A stretch of 64,000 bases of DNA from Rubrivivax sp. (GTDB lineage Bacteria; Pseudomonadota; Gammaproteobacteria; Burkholderiales; Burkholderiaceae_C), in NCBI GenBank assembly GCA_030653385.1, contig JAURZM010000037.1, positions 49,491 to 113,490 on the forward strand. Reading direction: 5' to 3'. The position numbers and the translations under genes are program-made. The notes under the pieces are model-generated. The model was given only the letters and a program-made list of their open reading frames with translations. It was not told the origin of the DNA and ran no database searches. Shown here piece after piece: positions 41,101 through 45,454 of this stretch; the first letter of the stretch is position 1, and each line of letters begins with the position of its first letter.

Positions 41101-42119
41101 GCCTGAGCACGGCGCAACTGGCCAGCTTCGACAACGAAGAGCTGGCGGCCTTCACCACGAGCCAGTTTGCGGCCCTGCGCACAGCGCAGATCGCATCGCT
41201 GTCGGGTGAACAGATCAGCGGCCTGGGCACCGAGGACATCGTCGCGCTGACCACGGCACAGGCGCGGGCCCTGACGGTGGACCAGATCGTGGCGCTGACC
41301 ACCGAACAGGTGATGGCCTTCGAAACCGCCGACCTGGCTGCGATGACGATGGTGCAGTACAACGCCTTCGAGGCCGAGGACTGGGGTGTCATGAGCACGG
41401 CGCAGTTTGCCGCGCTGTCCAGCGTGACCCCGATCGTGCTGGACCTGGACGGCAACGGCATTCAGACCCGCAGCGCAGCCGACGGCGTGATGTTCGACAT
41501 CGACGGCACCGGGCGCCAGACGCAGGTGGGCTGGGTCGGCGGCAACGATGGCCTGCTGGTGCGCGACATCAACGGCAACGGCGTCATCGACGACGGCACC
41601 GAGCTCTTCGGCGGCGCCACGCAACTGGCCAACGGCCAGCGTGCAGGCAACGGCTTTGCGGCCCTGGCGCAGCTGGACAGCAACGGCGACGGCAAGATCG
41701 ACGCCAACGACGCGGCCTTCGGCGAGCTGAAGGTATGGGTCGACGCCAACACCGACGGCATCAGCGATGCCACCGAATTGCGCGGTCTCTTCGAAGCCGG
41801 CGTGATGGAGTTGAACCTGGACTTCACCAAGGGCACCGGCATGGACAACGGCAACCTGCTGGGCATGCTGGGCAGCTACACCGGCAGCGACGGCAGCACG
41901 AACGAGATGGTCGACGTGTGGTTTGCCAAGCAGCCGACCACCGACGTGATGCCGCAGCTGGGCGAGCTGCTGGCCGCCGACGCCGGCAAGCTGCTGGACG
42001 GCCCGGCCGCCACCGACACCCCGCGTGCGGCGGCCGCGGCACCCGCCGGTCTGGGTGTGGCACGCCACACCGGCATGAGCGACGAAGAGCTGCTGCGCCA
42101 GCAGCAACCGCTGCTGTAA
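26163..42119 (+). CDS. giant octapeptide-repeat protein with C-terminal calcium-binding RTX-associated module
   Basis: ATG 26163 has AGAAGGA 8 bases upstream; the product is 5,318 residues. After eight residues it is an unbroken run of octapeptides to about residue 5085. The consensus is S/T-T-x-Q-V/I/L-x-A-L, with every few octads an acidic variant (ETADLAAL). The repeats contain hardly any Lys and I saw no Cys. From about residue 5086 a different module begins: PIVLDLDGNGI, then EF-hand-like loops DINGNGVIDDGTE, DSNGDGKIDANDA and DANTDGISDATE. That module is common at the C-termini of RTX/type I-secreted proteins. No Sec signal is present, so type I secretion is likely. Function is unknown; a surface adhesin, matrix fibre or spacer is plausible. 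I recall similar proteins being auto-labelled heme utilization, without support here. Confidence 0.9.
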   Translation: MATNIPNLTTSQIAVMTTTAIAALTTEDWRAFSAEQIAALTVGQVSAISTSGLRSLSTTMIAAFETQDMAAFSASQAQALGTGGIRALTTAQVGALTSVQIGALTTAQVRAMETADIAMISTSSISAMNQGQIAAMATAQVVALRDSQVAALTTTQLRALTTGQFVALSSADLAGLSSTQIGSLTTAQLRAMTTASLLGIDSADMAAIGTTGVQALSNQQVASLTGAQVQGLTAQQVGAMSTAQVGSLGTTQTAALQTADLAAMSTAQVRALSTAGISALESAALQALSSAQVVSLSTAQVRALAADAIGGLDTGDVRAMSTAQVRQLSADQVAALETNQVAALGTNQMAALGTSQIRGLETADLAVLSTSQLGALSTGQVAALGSAQVEGLSTSQLVSLNTAQIAALSTGAVAALSADDLNALGTAQVAALRSSQLAALSTTTLAALDTTAVAALTTAQLNSLSTADFAAFGTAQLASLSTAQIAGLATRHIATLDSSELSALGTAQFAAFTTAQVSRFSTAQVAGLDTDDMAALGTAQIRSLGSAAIAALETDNVAALTTRQIAALSTGQVAALETADVAQLGTSQLAAMGTAQIRALGTAQLDAMDDTQVGSLSSSQVRALSSSQVAALDNLTSSQLDVLSTGQLAALGTAQIAVLSSADLAVMDTAQIRALSTASIAALDNTQIAALSTAQVAALSSSQVRAIETSDIAAMDSGDVAAFTTGQIQALRTAQIDALDANQLGAMTTAQLRALTTGQLTALNSTDFNDLSSTQLAALSTGQIASLTSTQVSGFDSDSLGALTSNQLRALSTAAIAGLDAADLQALTTAQVRQLTAAQVAAIETADLVAMETADLAAFSTGQMRALTTTQLDALGTTEIAAFDTAQIRALTTSQLSVLDGLTSTQLAALSTGQLPGLSAGQVGDLSTTDLVAMTTAQLRSLSTSAIAALDTGALDALSTAQFNALRSAQIAALTPTQLASLDSSDFAAMSTGQIRALSTAQLDDLSTPQLQMLSTAQVVALSTAQVIGLGADINNLSDTQLGALTATQIARLTTAQVAGLDASDLAALSTGQIRAISTAGIAGMDAADLQALSTSQVNALSAAQVRAIETADLALMETADIAAMSTGQLRAMGTDQLAALTPSQVAALTSAQVAALSTSQASELVGGNLSTMTTAQIAGLAPAVIADLSTSEIASLSTSQVAALTTRQMMAMETADLAVLSAGQLAALNTAQLAALSTAQFAGLSTTQLGELSTTQVAGLSTSQVRSLDSADLNTLGTSAFAAMRNAQVAAMSTAQIAGLDTADLAALSTGAIRSLSSSQIQALDTDSVVALTTSQAAALGTGQVRALTTAQIEALETADLAALGTAQVRMLGTTQLEALSTSQLQALNSAQVAALSSGQVNSLSTSDFNSLTTGQIAALSTAQVAQLGTTQVAAMETADLAALDTAQVAALRTAAIAAMGSDQIAAMGTGQIAALTTSQVRAMGADQIEGLGTGNLNALGSDQLRALSSAQLEALSTTQLDALSTAQVAALATSQVASLAGTDLAAFNTAQFAALSTAQVRAITSTQMGSLETADLAVLDTAQVRALSSMAIAAMETSQVAALSTSQIGALSTGQVRALQGEDLAAMGTSQLAVLDSAQLRALTTSQLDALGTTQLASLGTAQIAALSTGQVAGLEATDLAALGTAQFAAMSTAQIAALTTTQAAGLDTADLAALASAQFRALDTANMAALGASQVAAITTAQAAALTTSQVRAIDAEDLGSLGTAALAAMATATLRAMGTAQLDALDTTQLASLSTAQVAALTSTQIASLQPTDLAAMGTAQFAALSTGQIRALTTTQVGLLDTADIAALDTAQLRAFSSAQVVALEGAQLQALTTAQTAALSTGQVRAIEAADLAAMETADVAAFTTAQIAALSTAQVDVLTAEQLGGLTPTQIATLSTSQLAMLDADDINALNTNQLAALTAVQVASLNTAQIGAFDADDLAALGTAQIAALSTTLVSALSGTALAGLTTAQAASLTTSQVAAIQPEALALMDTTDLAAMSSAQLRALSALQLDALDTAQINNLTTAQVAGLRTSQIAGLEATDLAAMGTAQFAALTTAQVAAFTTSQMVAMETADIAALTTAQARALNADNVAVLSGEQLVAISSAQAAALSSAQAAAISVDVISAMETADLAALSTAAVAALSTGQLNALDGNQLASLTTRQVASLTAAQVASIDAADLAAMGTAQFAAMTTAQIAALTSTQLGGLETADVAALTTAQVRALSASQIVDLTAAAVQGMTTAQVAALSTTQVAALSTTQLVEMDTADLAVLSSAQFGALSTSQLQVLSSSQMAALTGNQLASASTTQIASLSPDAVVALGTAQFAAFTTAQVAAFTTSQAAVIEAEDLAALNTRQLVAFAADNVAALGTSAIVALSTTQFAALTTAQVAALTAEQMAVIEAADLAAMSTRQLAALSTSQLDALDTTQLNALSTRQIAGLTAAQIASLEAADLAALATAQVAALTTSQVAAITSTQAAAMETDDLAALGTAQVRALSVDAIANLSTAAVVALSTAQVAALSSAQLQALTVENLAVMETRDLAALGTSAITALSSSQLDALDTTQLASLSTAQIAALTTTQLAGIEASDLAALTTAQFAAFTTAQLSALTTAQAVALEGEDVAALRTSQLRALTAETVAELSSAAIASLTTAQAAALTTTQLAALSTTHFFALETADLAALTTGQIAALSLEQLAALDTTQLSSLTTRQIAALSTTQIESLAAENLAALGTAQFAAMTTAQLSVLTTSQAAALEGEDIAALRTSQLQALSAASIAELSTGAVAALTTAQVGALTTTQLEALSTTTLSVMETADLAAMRTSQIAALSSSQIDTLTTTQLDSLTTAQIVALTTTQLQSLSPEDLAALGTTRFAALSTTQLEAFSSSQAAAIEAEDIAVLRTSQLRALSVDSIASLSTAALAALTTAQAAALTTTQVAALSTTTLGELQTADLAAMGTTQLNAFSATQLDTLSSTQLQALTSGQVAGLSTTLMVEMSAEDLATLSTGQWAAMRTAQIAALTTSQVLGMESADVAALSTAQIRAMTLENLVELSADNIAALTTSQVAALSTTQLETLSTTQIVAMEVADLAALTTRQMQALSTTQLDVMSSSQIAGFGTAQIAALTSTQLSALGSGLTEGLSTSQLAGMGTSQIASLTSSQVAAWETSDIAVLSTSQVRALSAEALSSLSSSVVQALSTAQVAAFTTTQVSELSTTMLGVMETRDLAVLSSAQLMALSTTQVDALDTTQLSSLTTSQIAALSTTLVQGLSAEDLAALGTAQFAALRTAQVAALSSSQAAALETADIAALSTAQVRALSAEAVNFMSSAGTVALSTSQIAALTTSQVAAISDANLAVIETADLAAMGTAQLAALGTGGLNLMSSGQLAALTTTQISTLAPDTVANLASDKLNSFTTSQFAALRTSQVAALSDEQVAALETADLAALGTAQIRALSATHIASLSEAQAAALTTSQVAALSTTQLQNMEAADLVAMGTAQFAAMTTAQIRNLTLDQVASLETADVAALSTAQVRAFTADAITTLSAEAITGLTTSQVAALSTAQVAAIEATDMAVMDTADLAAMDSAQVRAFTLEQMAALTTSQLAALTTTQVAAFSSTQLTSIAPESLGAFGTAQFAAMTTRQVAGLTQDQVANLATEDLAALSTTQVRALTADQLVALTTTQMGALTTAQVASFSSSQIVALEAADVAAMGTAQFAALTTGQVASLTDVQAAAFESADIAALSTSQLRALSTTAIAVLETAVVAALTTSQVEALSSAQVASLDAADLAAMGTAQFAAFTTGQIAAFTDAQVAALETADVAVLSVPQLRAIGTTQILALETDVIAALTTAQVDGLTTSQIAAFTPSSLAAMGTAQFAAINAGQAAALTGEQAAAFDTADLAAMDASVVAALRTSAIASLTTASIEALTTSQVAALTTAQMRAIDGAGIAALETADLNVLSTAQVGALLASQVAALGSTQLSNLGTTQLAAMGTAQLRAIDTGDLVTLGTAQFAALTTAQIAGLASSQIAALETADLAALDGGQIAAIHTSGIAELSAAQIVALSTSQAMALTTAQIRALSTGQIAALDTADLAAMDTGQFDVFTTAQIAALGTSQLVALTTSQLVELGTSQLGAISAADLATLGTTQWAAFSTGQIAGLSSSQVAAMDTADLEALSADQVAALSTAAIAALDASLIEALTTTHLAALRTSQIRAIETADLAAMETADLNALSVAQLNALSTAQAAALTTTQLDSLSTTLLAGLGTTQLSAIAAADLAALGTTSLSVLSANQIAGLTTAQIAAMETADLDVFSATQIRAITTAGIEAMGSAQFVALSTGQVAALTTSQIAAIENADLALMETADLNALTAAQVKALATDQIMSLTTSQLSSLGNTQLSALSSTQVAVLGTGDLNSLTTDQWGAFTSGQIAALTSTQVANLETDDLAALRTSQIRALDTVDIQALSTAQIVALTTAQVAALSTSQVAALETADVAAIETADLAAMGTTQIRAFSADQVAALGTSQLVSLSTAQVASIGTAQLAGMDAADLNSFTTAQFAALRTSQIAALSTTQVAALETDDLGALGTSQMRAFSTAAVAAFSTSSLEALNTAQIGAFSSSQVRALATASLFALETADLVAMSTGQIAAFTGEQLAALDSGQLASLSTRQVNALSIGQLNTLSAADLASFTSAQFAGMSTGQVAAFNTAQVAGFEAEDIAALRTSQIRALSTAAIEALSTGSIVALTTAQVYALTSSQVRALATDDIAAMETADIRALSTGQLAVMFTSQIDAFTTSQIAALTSAQIQALSTAQLAVLSGSELSALDADGMAALRTSQIASLSTAQITSLDTGDLAALSTAQVRALTTDHLIAMDSSDLNALTTAQWAALTSTQLRAIETADLVAMESADLVALTTGQIASLSLEQIDALTTTQLSTLTNTQVAGLSTAQLASFDNEELAAFTTSQFAALRTAQIASLSGEQISGLGTEDIVALTTAQARALTVDQIVALTTEQVMAFETADLAAMTMVQYNAFEAEDWGVMSTAQFAALSSVTPIVLDLDGNGIQTRSAADGVMFDIDGTGRQTQVGWVGGNDGLLVRDINGNGVIDDGTELFGGATQLANGQRAGNGFAALAQLDSNGDGKIDANDAAFGELKVWVDANTDGISDATELRGLFEAGVMELNLDFTKGTGMDNGNLLGMLGSYTGSDGSTNEMVDVWFAKQPTTDVMPQLGELLAADAGKLLDGPAATDTPRAAAAAPAGLGVARHTGMSDEELLRQQQPLL
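26187..41417 (+). repeat. tandem 24-bp (octapeptide) coding repeat, about 634 copies
   Basis: The array runs in frame from TTSQIAVM to STAQFAAL. Its length, 15,231 bases, equals 634 units if two units are 11 residues (DNLTSSQLDVL near 28060, DGLTSTQLAAL near 28860) and one is 7 residues (GADINNL near 29255). Position 1 is mostly S/T/E/D/G, 2 T, 4 Q or D/E, 5 V/I/L, 7 A and 8 L/M. The DNA copies differ at many synonymous and amino-acid positions, so the array is not a fresh slippage product. Octads with ED near both ends (TTEDWRAF and EAEDWGVM) may act as caps. Confidence 0.93.
29970..41417 (+). repeat. higher-order 408-bp (17-octad) tandem unit with four 240-bp short units
   Basis: Marker octads of the acidic type (DSADLNTL, SAEDLAAL and so on, usually followed by GTAQFAA-) start at 29970 and then every 408 bases sixteen times to 36498. 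They continue at 36738, 37146, 37386, 37626 and 37866, and then every 408 bases eight times to 41130. Steps are therefore 408 (25 times) or 240 (4 times), and the short unit lacks exactly seven octads. Within a unit a second acidic octad always follows four octads after the first, and in full units a third lies six or seven octads further on. The region before 29970 shows only loose traces of this order. Confidence 0.88.
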
Positions 42120-42155
42120 ATTCCACGGCGCCACGGCAGCATCGCGTGGCACCCG

Positions 42156-42193
42156 CCGAGCCCGCCCGACACCCCGGTGTCGGGCGGGCTCGG
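42156..42193 (+). terminator. very strong hairpin after the giant gene
   Basis: An 18-bp perfect inverted repeat (42156-42173 with 42176-42193, two bases between) lies 37 bases after the stop. TCCATTC follows instead of a T-run, so it may end transcription or protect the 16-kb messenger from 3' decay. Confidence 0.65.
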
Positions 42194-42335
42194 TCCATTC
42201 GGTCAGGTCTCTGCCTGCCCCCGCAGATGGGGGGGTGCAAAGCAGGCTTCCTGGCGACCAGAACGCGGCCGCCGCTAACGATGGCGGAATGTTGCGCAGG
42301 CACAGTGACGGCGTCCCCACCTCCAGGAAGTCGTC

Positions 42336-43034
42336 ATGCCCCGCTGCCCGAACCGCCCAGGCCTTCACCCCACCCTCGCGCCGTGCCTGCTCAAGTCGCT
42401 GGCCTTCGGCACCCTGGCACTGGCTTGCGCCAGCGCATCGGCGCAATTGATCCGGCCCGACTCGGCCACCTCACCCACGCAGTTCAACAGCCGCTACGAC
42501 ATCGGCAACGCCATCGACGGTTCGGGCATGCCCGTGGGCTTCACGCTGAGTGACAGCCACGCCGCGTATGCCAACGTCGAAAACCACTGGACCACCGCCA
42601 GCGGCGCCATCGCCGCCGGCAATGCCTGGGCCGTCTTCAACTTCAATGCCGACCAGGAGCTGGGCCAGTTCCACCTGTGGAACCACCAGTCGAGCCCGGG
42701 CCACGCGTCCAACGCCACCTACGCCGTGCTGCAGTTCGACCTGGAACTGCGCGACGCGGGTGGCGCCGTGCTGCTGCGCCTGGACGACGTGGCCGCCGTG
42801 GGCGGTGTGGACAACGCCACCGCCCAGACCTTCGAGTTTGCGGCCACCTCGGGTGTTCGCAGCGTCTACTTCAACATCGACCGCAATGGCAGCGTCAGCG
42901 GCACCAGCAGCTACACCGGCCTGGCCGAAGTGGCCTTCGGCTCACCGATTCCCGAGCCTGGCACCTACGCGCTGATGTTGGCCGGCCTGCTGGCGGTGAC
43001 CACGGCCGCCCGGCGCCGACAAAACCCGCGCTGA
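42336..43034 (+). CDS. PEP-CTERM-sorted exported protein
   Basis: The ATG follows AGGAAG at 5 bases and gives 232 residues. A signal peptide (LLKSLAFGTLALACASASA) is followed by a beta-rich domain with a discoidin-like flavour (NAIDGSGMPVGFTLSD, AVFNFNADQELGQFHLWNH). The C-terminus has the full exosortase signal: IPEPGT, the hydrophobic helix YALMLAGLLAVTTAA and the basic end RRRQNPR. Such proteins are cut and anchored by exosortase, often together with exopolysaccharide production. No exosortase gene is visible in the window. The polysaccharide-type genes start just downstream. Confidence 0.9.
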   Translation: MPRCPNRPGLHPTLAPCLLKSLAFGTLALACASASAQLIRPDSATSPTQFNSRYDIGNAIDGSGMPVGFTLSDSHAAYANVENHWTTASGAIAAGNAWAVFNFNADQELGQFHLWNHQSSPGHASNATYAVLQFDLELRDAGGAVLLRLDDVAAVGGVDNATAQTFEFAATSGVRSVYFNIDRNGSVSGTSSYTGLAEVAFGSPIPEPGTYALMLAGLLAVTTAARRRQNPR

Positions 43035-43053
43035 GCGCACGACGTGGCCGGCA

Positions 43054-43074
43054 CGGCGGGCGAACTGCCCGCCG
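43054..43074 (+). terminator. hairpin after the PEP-CTERM gene
   Basis: CGGCGGGC (43054-43061) pairs perfectly with GCCCGCCG (43067-43074) around GAACT, 20 bases after the stop codon. AAAG follows rather than a T-run, so termination would be weak or factor-assisted. Confidence 0.45.
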
Positions 43075-43149
43075 AAAGCCGGCTTCTTCGCTGCCTGGCG
43101 CGGGCCACCGGCTCCTAGACTGGTCGCTCGGCATTTTTGTGTCCAGCCC

Positions 43150-43986
43150 ATGACCAGCGCCCCGCCGGTGCACCTGCACCTGATCGCCTATTCACCCGAA
43201 ACCCGCGCCCAGGTGCCCAGCGGCTGGTTGGTGCTGGACAACCTGGACAACCCCCGGCCGGACTGGTTCGAGTACTGGCCGGTGCGGCAGCGGCTGCTGA
43301 CCGAGCCCCTGGACGAAAACGCTTTCTACGGCTTCTTCTCGCCCAAGTTCTGCAGCAAGACCGGCCTGTCGCACGCGCAGGTGCAAGCCTTCGTGAGCCA
43401 GCACGCCGCGCAGGCCGACGTGCTGCTGTTTTCTCCGCAGCCCGACATGGGCGCGTTTTTCCTCAACGTCTTCGAGCAGGGCGAAACCTTCGACCCGGGC
43501 CTGATCGACGCCTACAGCCAGTTCCTGCTCACTGCCGGCCGCCCTGCGCCGCTGCGGCAGATGGTGATGGACTCGCGCCAGGTGTGTTTTTCGAACTTCT
43601 TCGTCGCCCGCCCTGCCTTCTGGCGCGAGTGGCTGGCGCTGAACGAAAAGCTGTTCGCGATCTGCGAGGGCCCGGCCACACCGCTGCAGCAGGCACTGAC
43701 GCTGCAGACCAACTACCCGGGCCCCGGTGGCGGCGTGCAGCGCAAGGTCTTCCTGCAGGAACGTGCCGCCTCGCTGCTGCTGGCCACGCAGCCGCACTGG
43801 CGCAGCGTGCCGCACGACCCGTTTGGCATGGGCTGGTCGGTGTCGCGCTTTCGGGATCATCCGCAGGACGCCTTCATCAGCGACGCCCTGAAACGCGCCT
43901 TTCGCGACACCGGCTGGCCGCACTACATGCAGGCCTTTGCGCAGGTGCGGCAGCGCTTCTTGCAGCCGGTTCAACAGGCCGCCTGA
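43150..43986 (+). CDS. conserved-looking hypothetical protein, possibly glycan-related
   Basis: The 278-residue cytoplasmic protein has no signal peptide or membrane segment. It has several aromatic-rich segments (ENAFYGFFSPKF, VCFSNFFVARPAFWREW, GMGWSVSRFRD). The end of the SPKFCSKTGLS region and the GAFFLNVFEQG stretch suggest a compact alpha/beta fold, possibly a nucleotide-sugar or glycan enzyme, but no catalytic motif is recognisable. It lies convergent to the minus-strand sugar cluster, 14 bases from it, which supports a link with surface glycans by position only. Confidence 0.65.
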   Translation: MTSAPPVHLHLIAYSPETRAQVPSGWLVLDNLDNPRPDWFEYWPVRQRLLTEPLDENAFYGFFSPKFCSKTGLSHAQVQAFVSQHAAQADVLLFSPQPDMGAFFLNVFEQGETFDPGLIDAYSQFLLTAGRPAPLRQMVMDSRQVCFSNFFVARPAFWREWLALNEKLFAICEGPATPLQQALTLQTNYPGPGGGVQRKVFLQERAASLLLATQPHWRSVPHDPFGMGWSVSRFRDHPQDAFISDALKRAFRDTGWPHYMQAFAQVRQRFLQPVQQAA

Positions 43987-44000
43987 GCGGCGGACGTCCC

Positions 44001-44903
44001 TCAGGCCGCAGCGGCCTGCGCAGCACCCAGACGCAAAAGCCCGGCGTGGGGCAAGCGGCAAGCCGGCGCCCAGGGCGGCAGGCTGGTGAACACGGTGCGG
44101 CCGGCGGCCAGTGCCACCACCAGGGCGTAGGACTCGCAGCCCACCACCCAGCGTGTGCGTGACAGCGCCTCGGCGAGTGTCGCGCTGCAGTCCAGCTGAA
44201 CCTGGGGGTGGCGTGCCAGCCAGTTGGCGTACTTGCCGGTGTCGTCGGAAGGATGCGGGCGCAGACGGATCGGCGCGGCAGTCGGCATGCCCGCGGCCAC
44301 GCGGTGCTGCATGAACCAGTCCAGCGCCTGCCACTCACCGGCCACGCCGCGGCCCCAGTGGTTGCGCGCCGGCTCCATCACCACCAGCACACCGGCGCCG
44401 TCGGTCGGCACGGGCGGCACCGCAGCCACCTGTTCGGCCAGGTACAGGTTTCTCTGCACCCGCACACGGTCGGCCGGGAAATGCCAGCGGGCCAGCGCCA
44501 GCGCATCGCTGTCGGTGACCCAGAACTCGTCAGGCCATTGCTGCACACCGTCGCGAACAAAACGCCCCGGGTAGTTGACCCAGTGGTCGATGACGGCCAC
44601 CGAGCGCACACCCCGCTGATGCGCCTGCACACGCGCCAGGTGCTCCAGGTCGGTGGCCCAGCCGGTGCCCGACAGCAGCAGCCGGGCGCCGTCCAACGCT
44701 TCATCAACCGACGCGCACAGCGGCGCGTCGCCGAAGCGCTGGCGCCACAGCCGAGTGGCGGGGCCCTGCATCACCGCACGCACCTGGAAGCTGCGCGGTT
44801 GCAGCCAGGGCAGGATGACGTTGGCCGCACCGGCGTCGTGGCAGACCACGGCCAGCGGCGTGGGCAGCTCGGGGCTGCCGCGCAAATCAGTTCGGCCTGG
44901 CAT
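44001..44903 (-). CDS. putative glycosyltransferase-like protein (GT-B fold suspected)
   Basis: The ATG at 44903 gives 300 residues and overlaps the upstream GNAT gene by 17 bases. The N-terminus has a nucleotide-fold start (LAVVCHDAGAANVILPWL). Later comes a segment typical of surface-polymer transferases (APIRLRPHPSDD, then RTRWVVGCESYALVVALAAG), similar in style to capsule/CDP-glycerol-type transferases. There is no PseG-type GxGHxxR start. It is the last gene of the sugar operon and probably transfers the finished sugar or a phosphate-linked group. The acceptor is unknown. Confidence 0.6.
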   Translation of the reverse strand: MPGRTDLRGSPELPTPLAVVCHDAGAANVILPWLQPRSFQVRAVMQGPATRLWRQRFGDAPLCASVDEALDGARLLLSGTGWATDLEHLARVQAHQRGVRSVAVIDHWVNYPGRFVRDGVQQWPDEFWVTDSDALALARWHFPADRVRVQRNLYLAEQVAAVPPVPTDGAGVLVVMEPARNHWGRGVAGEWQALDWFMQHRVAAGMPTAAPIRLRPHPSDDTGKYANWLARHPQVQLDCSATLAEALSRTRWVVGCESYALVVALAAGRTVFTSLPPWAPACRLPHAGLLRLGAAQAAAA

Positions 44904-45435
44904 GGACAAAACGGGCGAAAAGCACGATGTCGGTCGGCTGGCCGTCGACCAGTTCCTGCGCCACACGCACAGCCTCGCGTGTGAAGCCGGCACGCTGGGC
45001 GATTTTCAGCATGCCGTGGTTGCTGGCCAGCATGCCGCAGGTGAGCTTGCGCAGGCCGGGCTGCGTGGCCAGCCAGTCGGCCATCAGCTGGAAGGCCTGC
45101 AGGCCCAAGCCCTGGCCCCAGCAGCGGCGATCGCCCATCAGGATGCCAATGTCGGCGGTGCCGTGGTGCAGGCTGCGGTAGGCGGTGAGTGTGCCGATGG
45201 CACGGTCGCCGGCGGCCAGGCGCACGCTGGCGTACAGGTTGGCGCTGCCTTCGAAAGACTGCAGGTAACGCAGGCTGCTGTCCAGGCTGTGACGCACGAA
45301 ACGCTGGTTGGAATGGCGCACGACCTCGGGGTCGTTCAACCAGGCCGCATGCTGGTCGGTGATGTCCGACGTGTGCATCGGGCGGAGCTGCACACGTTCA
45401 CCGTGCAGCACCGGCAGTGGCGCAGCGGTCATCAT
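44887..45435 (-). CDS. GNAT-family N-acetyltransferase (first of two in the sugar cluster)
   Basis: The 182 residues from ATG 45435 (a second ATG lies one codon on) show the RimJ/RimL-type GNAT pattern: VLHGERVQLRPMHTSDI at the start, the core strand ADIGILMGDRRCWGQGLGLQAF with the acetyl-CoA loop RRCWGQGLG, and the Asn-rich end of motif A (CGMLASNHGMLKIAQRAGF). It probably acylates an amino sugar made by the DegT aminotransferase encoded 19 bases upstream, as PseH or WbpD do. The exact sugar is unknown. Confidence 0.85.
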   Translation of the reverse strand: MMTAAPLPVLHGERVQLRPMHTSDITDQHAAWLNDPEVVRHSNQRFVRHSLDSSLRYLQSFEGSANLYASVRLAAGDRAIGTLTAYRSLHHGTADIGILMGDRRCWGQGLGLQAFQLMADWLATQPGLRKLTCGMLASNHGMLKIAQRAGFTREAVRVAQELVDGQPTDIVLFARFVHARPN

Positions 45436-45454
45436 GATTTGTCGGCCCAGGCCA

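Noticed and set aside
26187..41417. Reading the repeat array as a CRISPR array or other non-coding satellite.
   Set aside because: The units are 24 bp, keep one frame for 15 kb, vary mainly in ways compatible with the octad consensus and have no unique spacers.
26163..42119. Calling the giant protein a heme utilization protein.
   Set aside because: I recall similar proteins carrying that automatic label, but no heme-binding motif, transport domain or heme gene is visible here.
36660..42446. Very long open frame on the minus strand (about 1,900 codons) opposite the giant gene, with further ones at 25742-29446, 27495-30965 and 29474-33670.
   Set aside because: They arise because the 24-bp repeat uses few codons, so stop codons are absent in several antisense frames. 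Their products are Arg/His/Gly/Gln- or Ser/Ala/Val-rich without domains, and starts and stops fall at random places. The plus strand has the ribosome-binding site and the RTX-type module.
43999..44020. Small palindrome AGGCCGC-A-GCGGCCT at the convergent junction.
   Set aside because: It lies inside the coding end of the minus-strand gene, has a one-base loop and no T-run, so a terminator call is not supported.
44001..44903. Assigning this gene as PseG, the missing pseudaminic acid hydrolase.
   Set aside because: PseG proteins start with a GxGHxxR motif after a RxD strand; this protein starts with CHDAGAANV and has transferase-like RPHPSDD and CESYALV segments.
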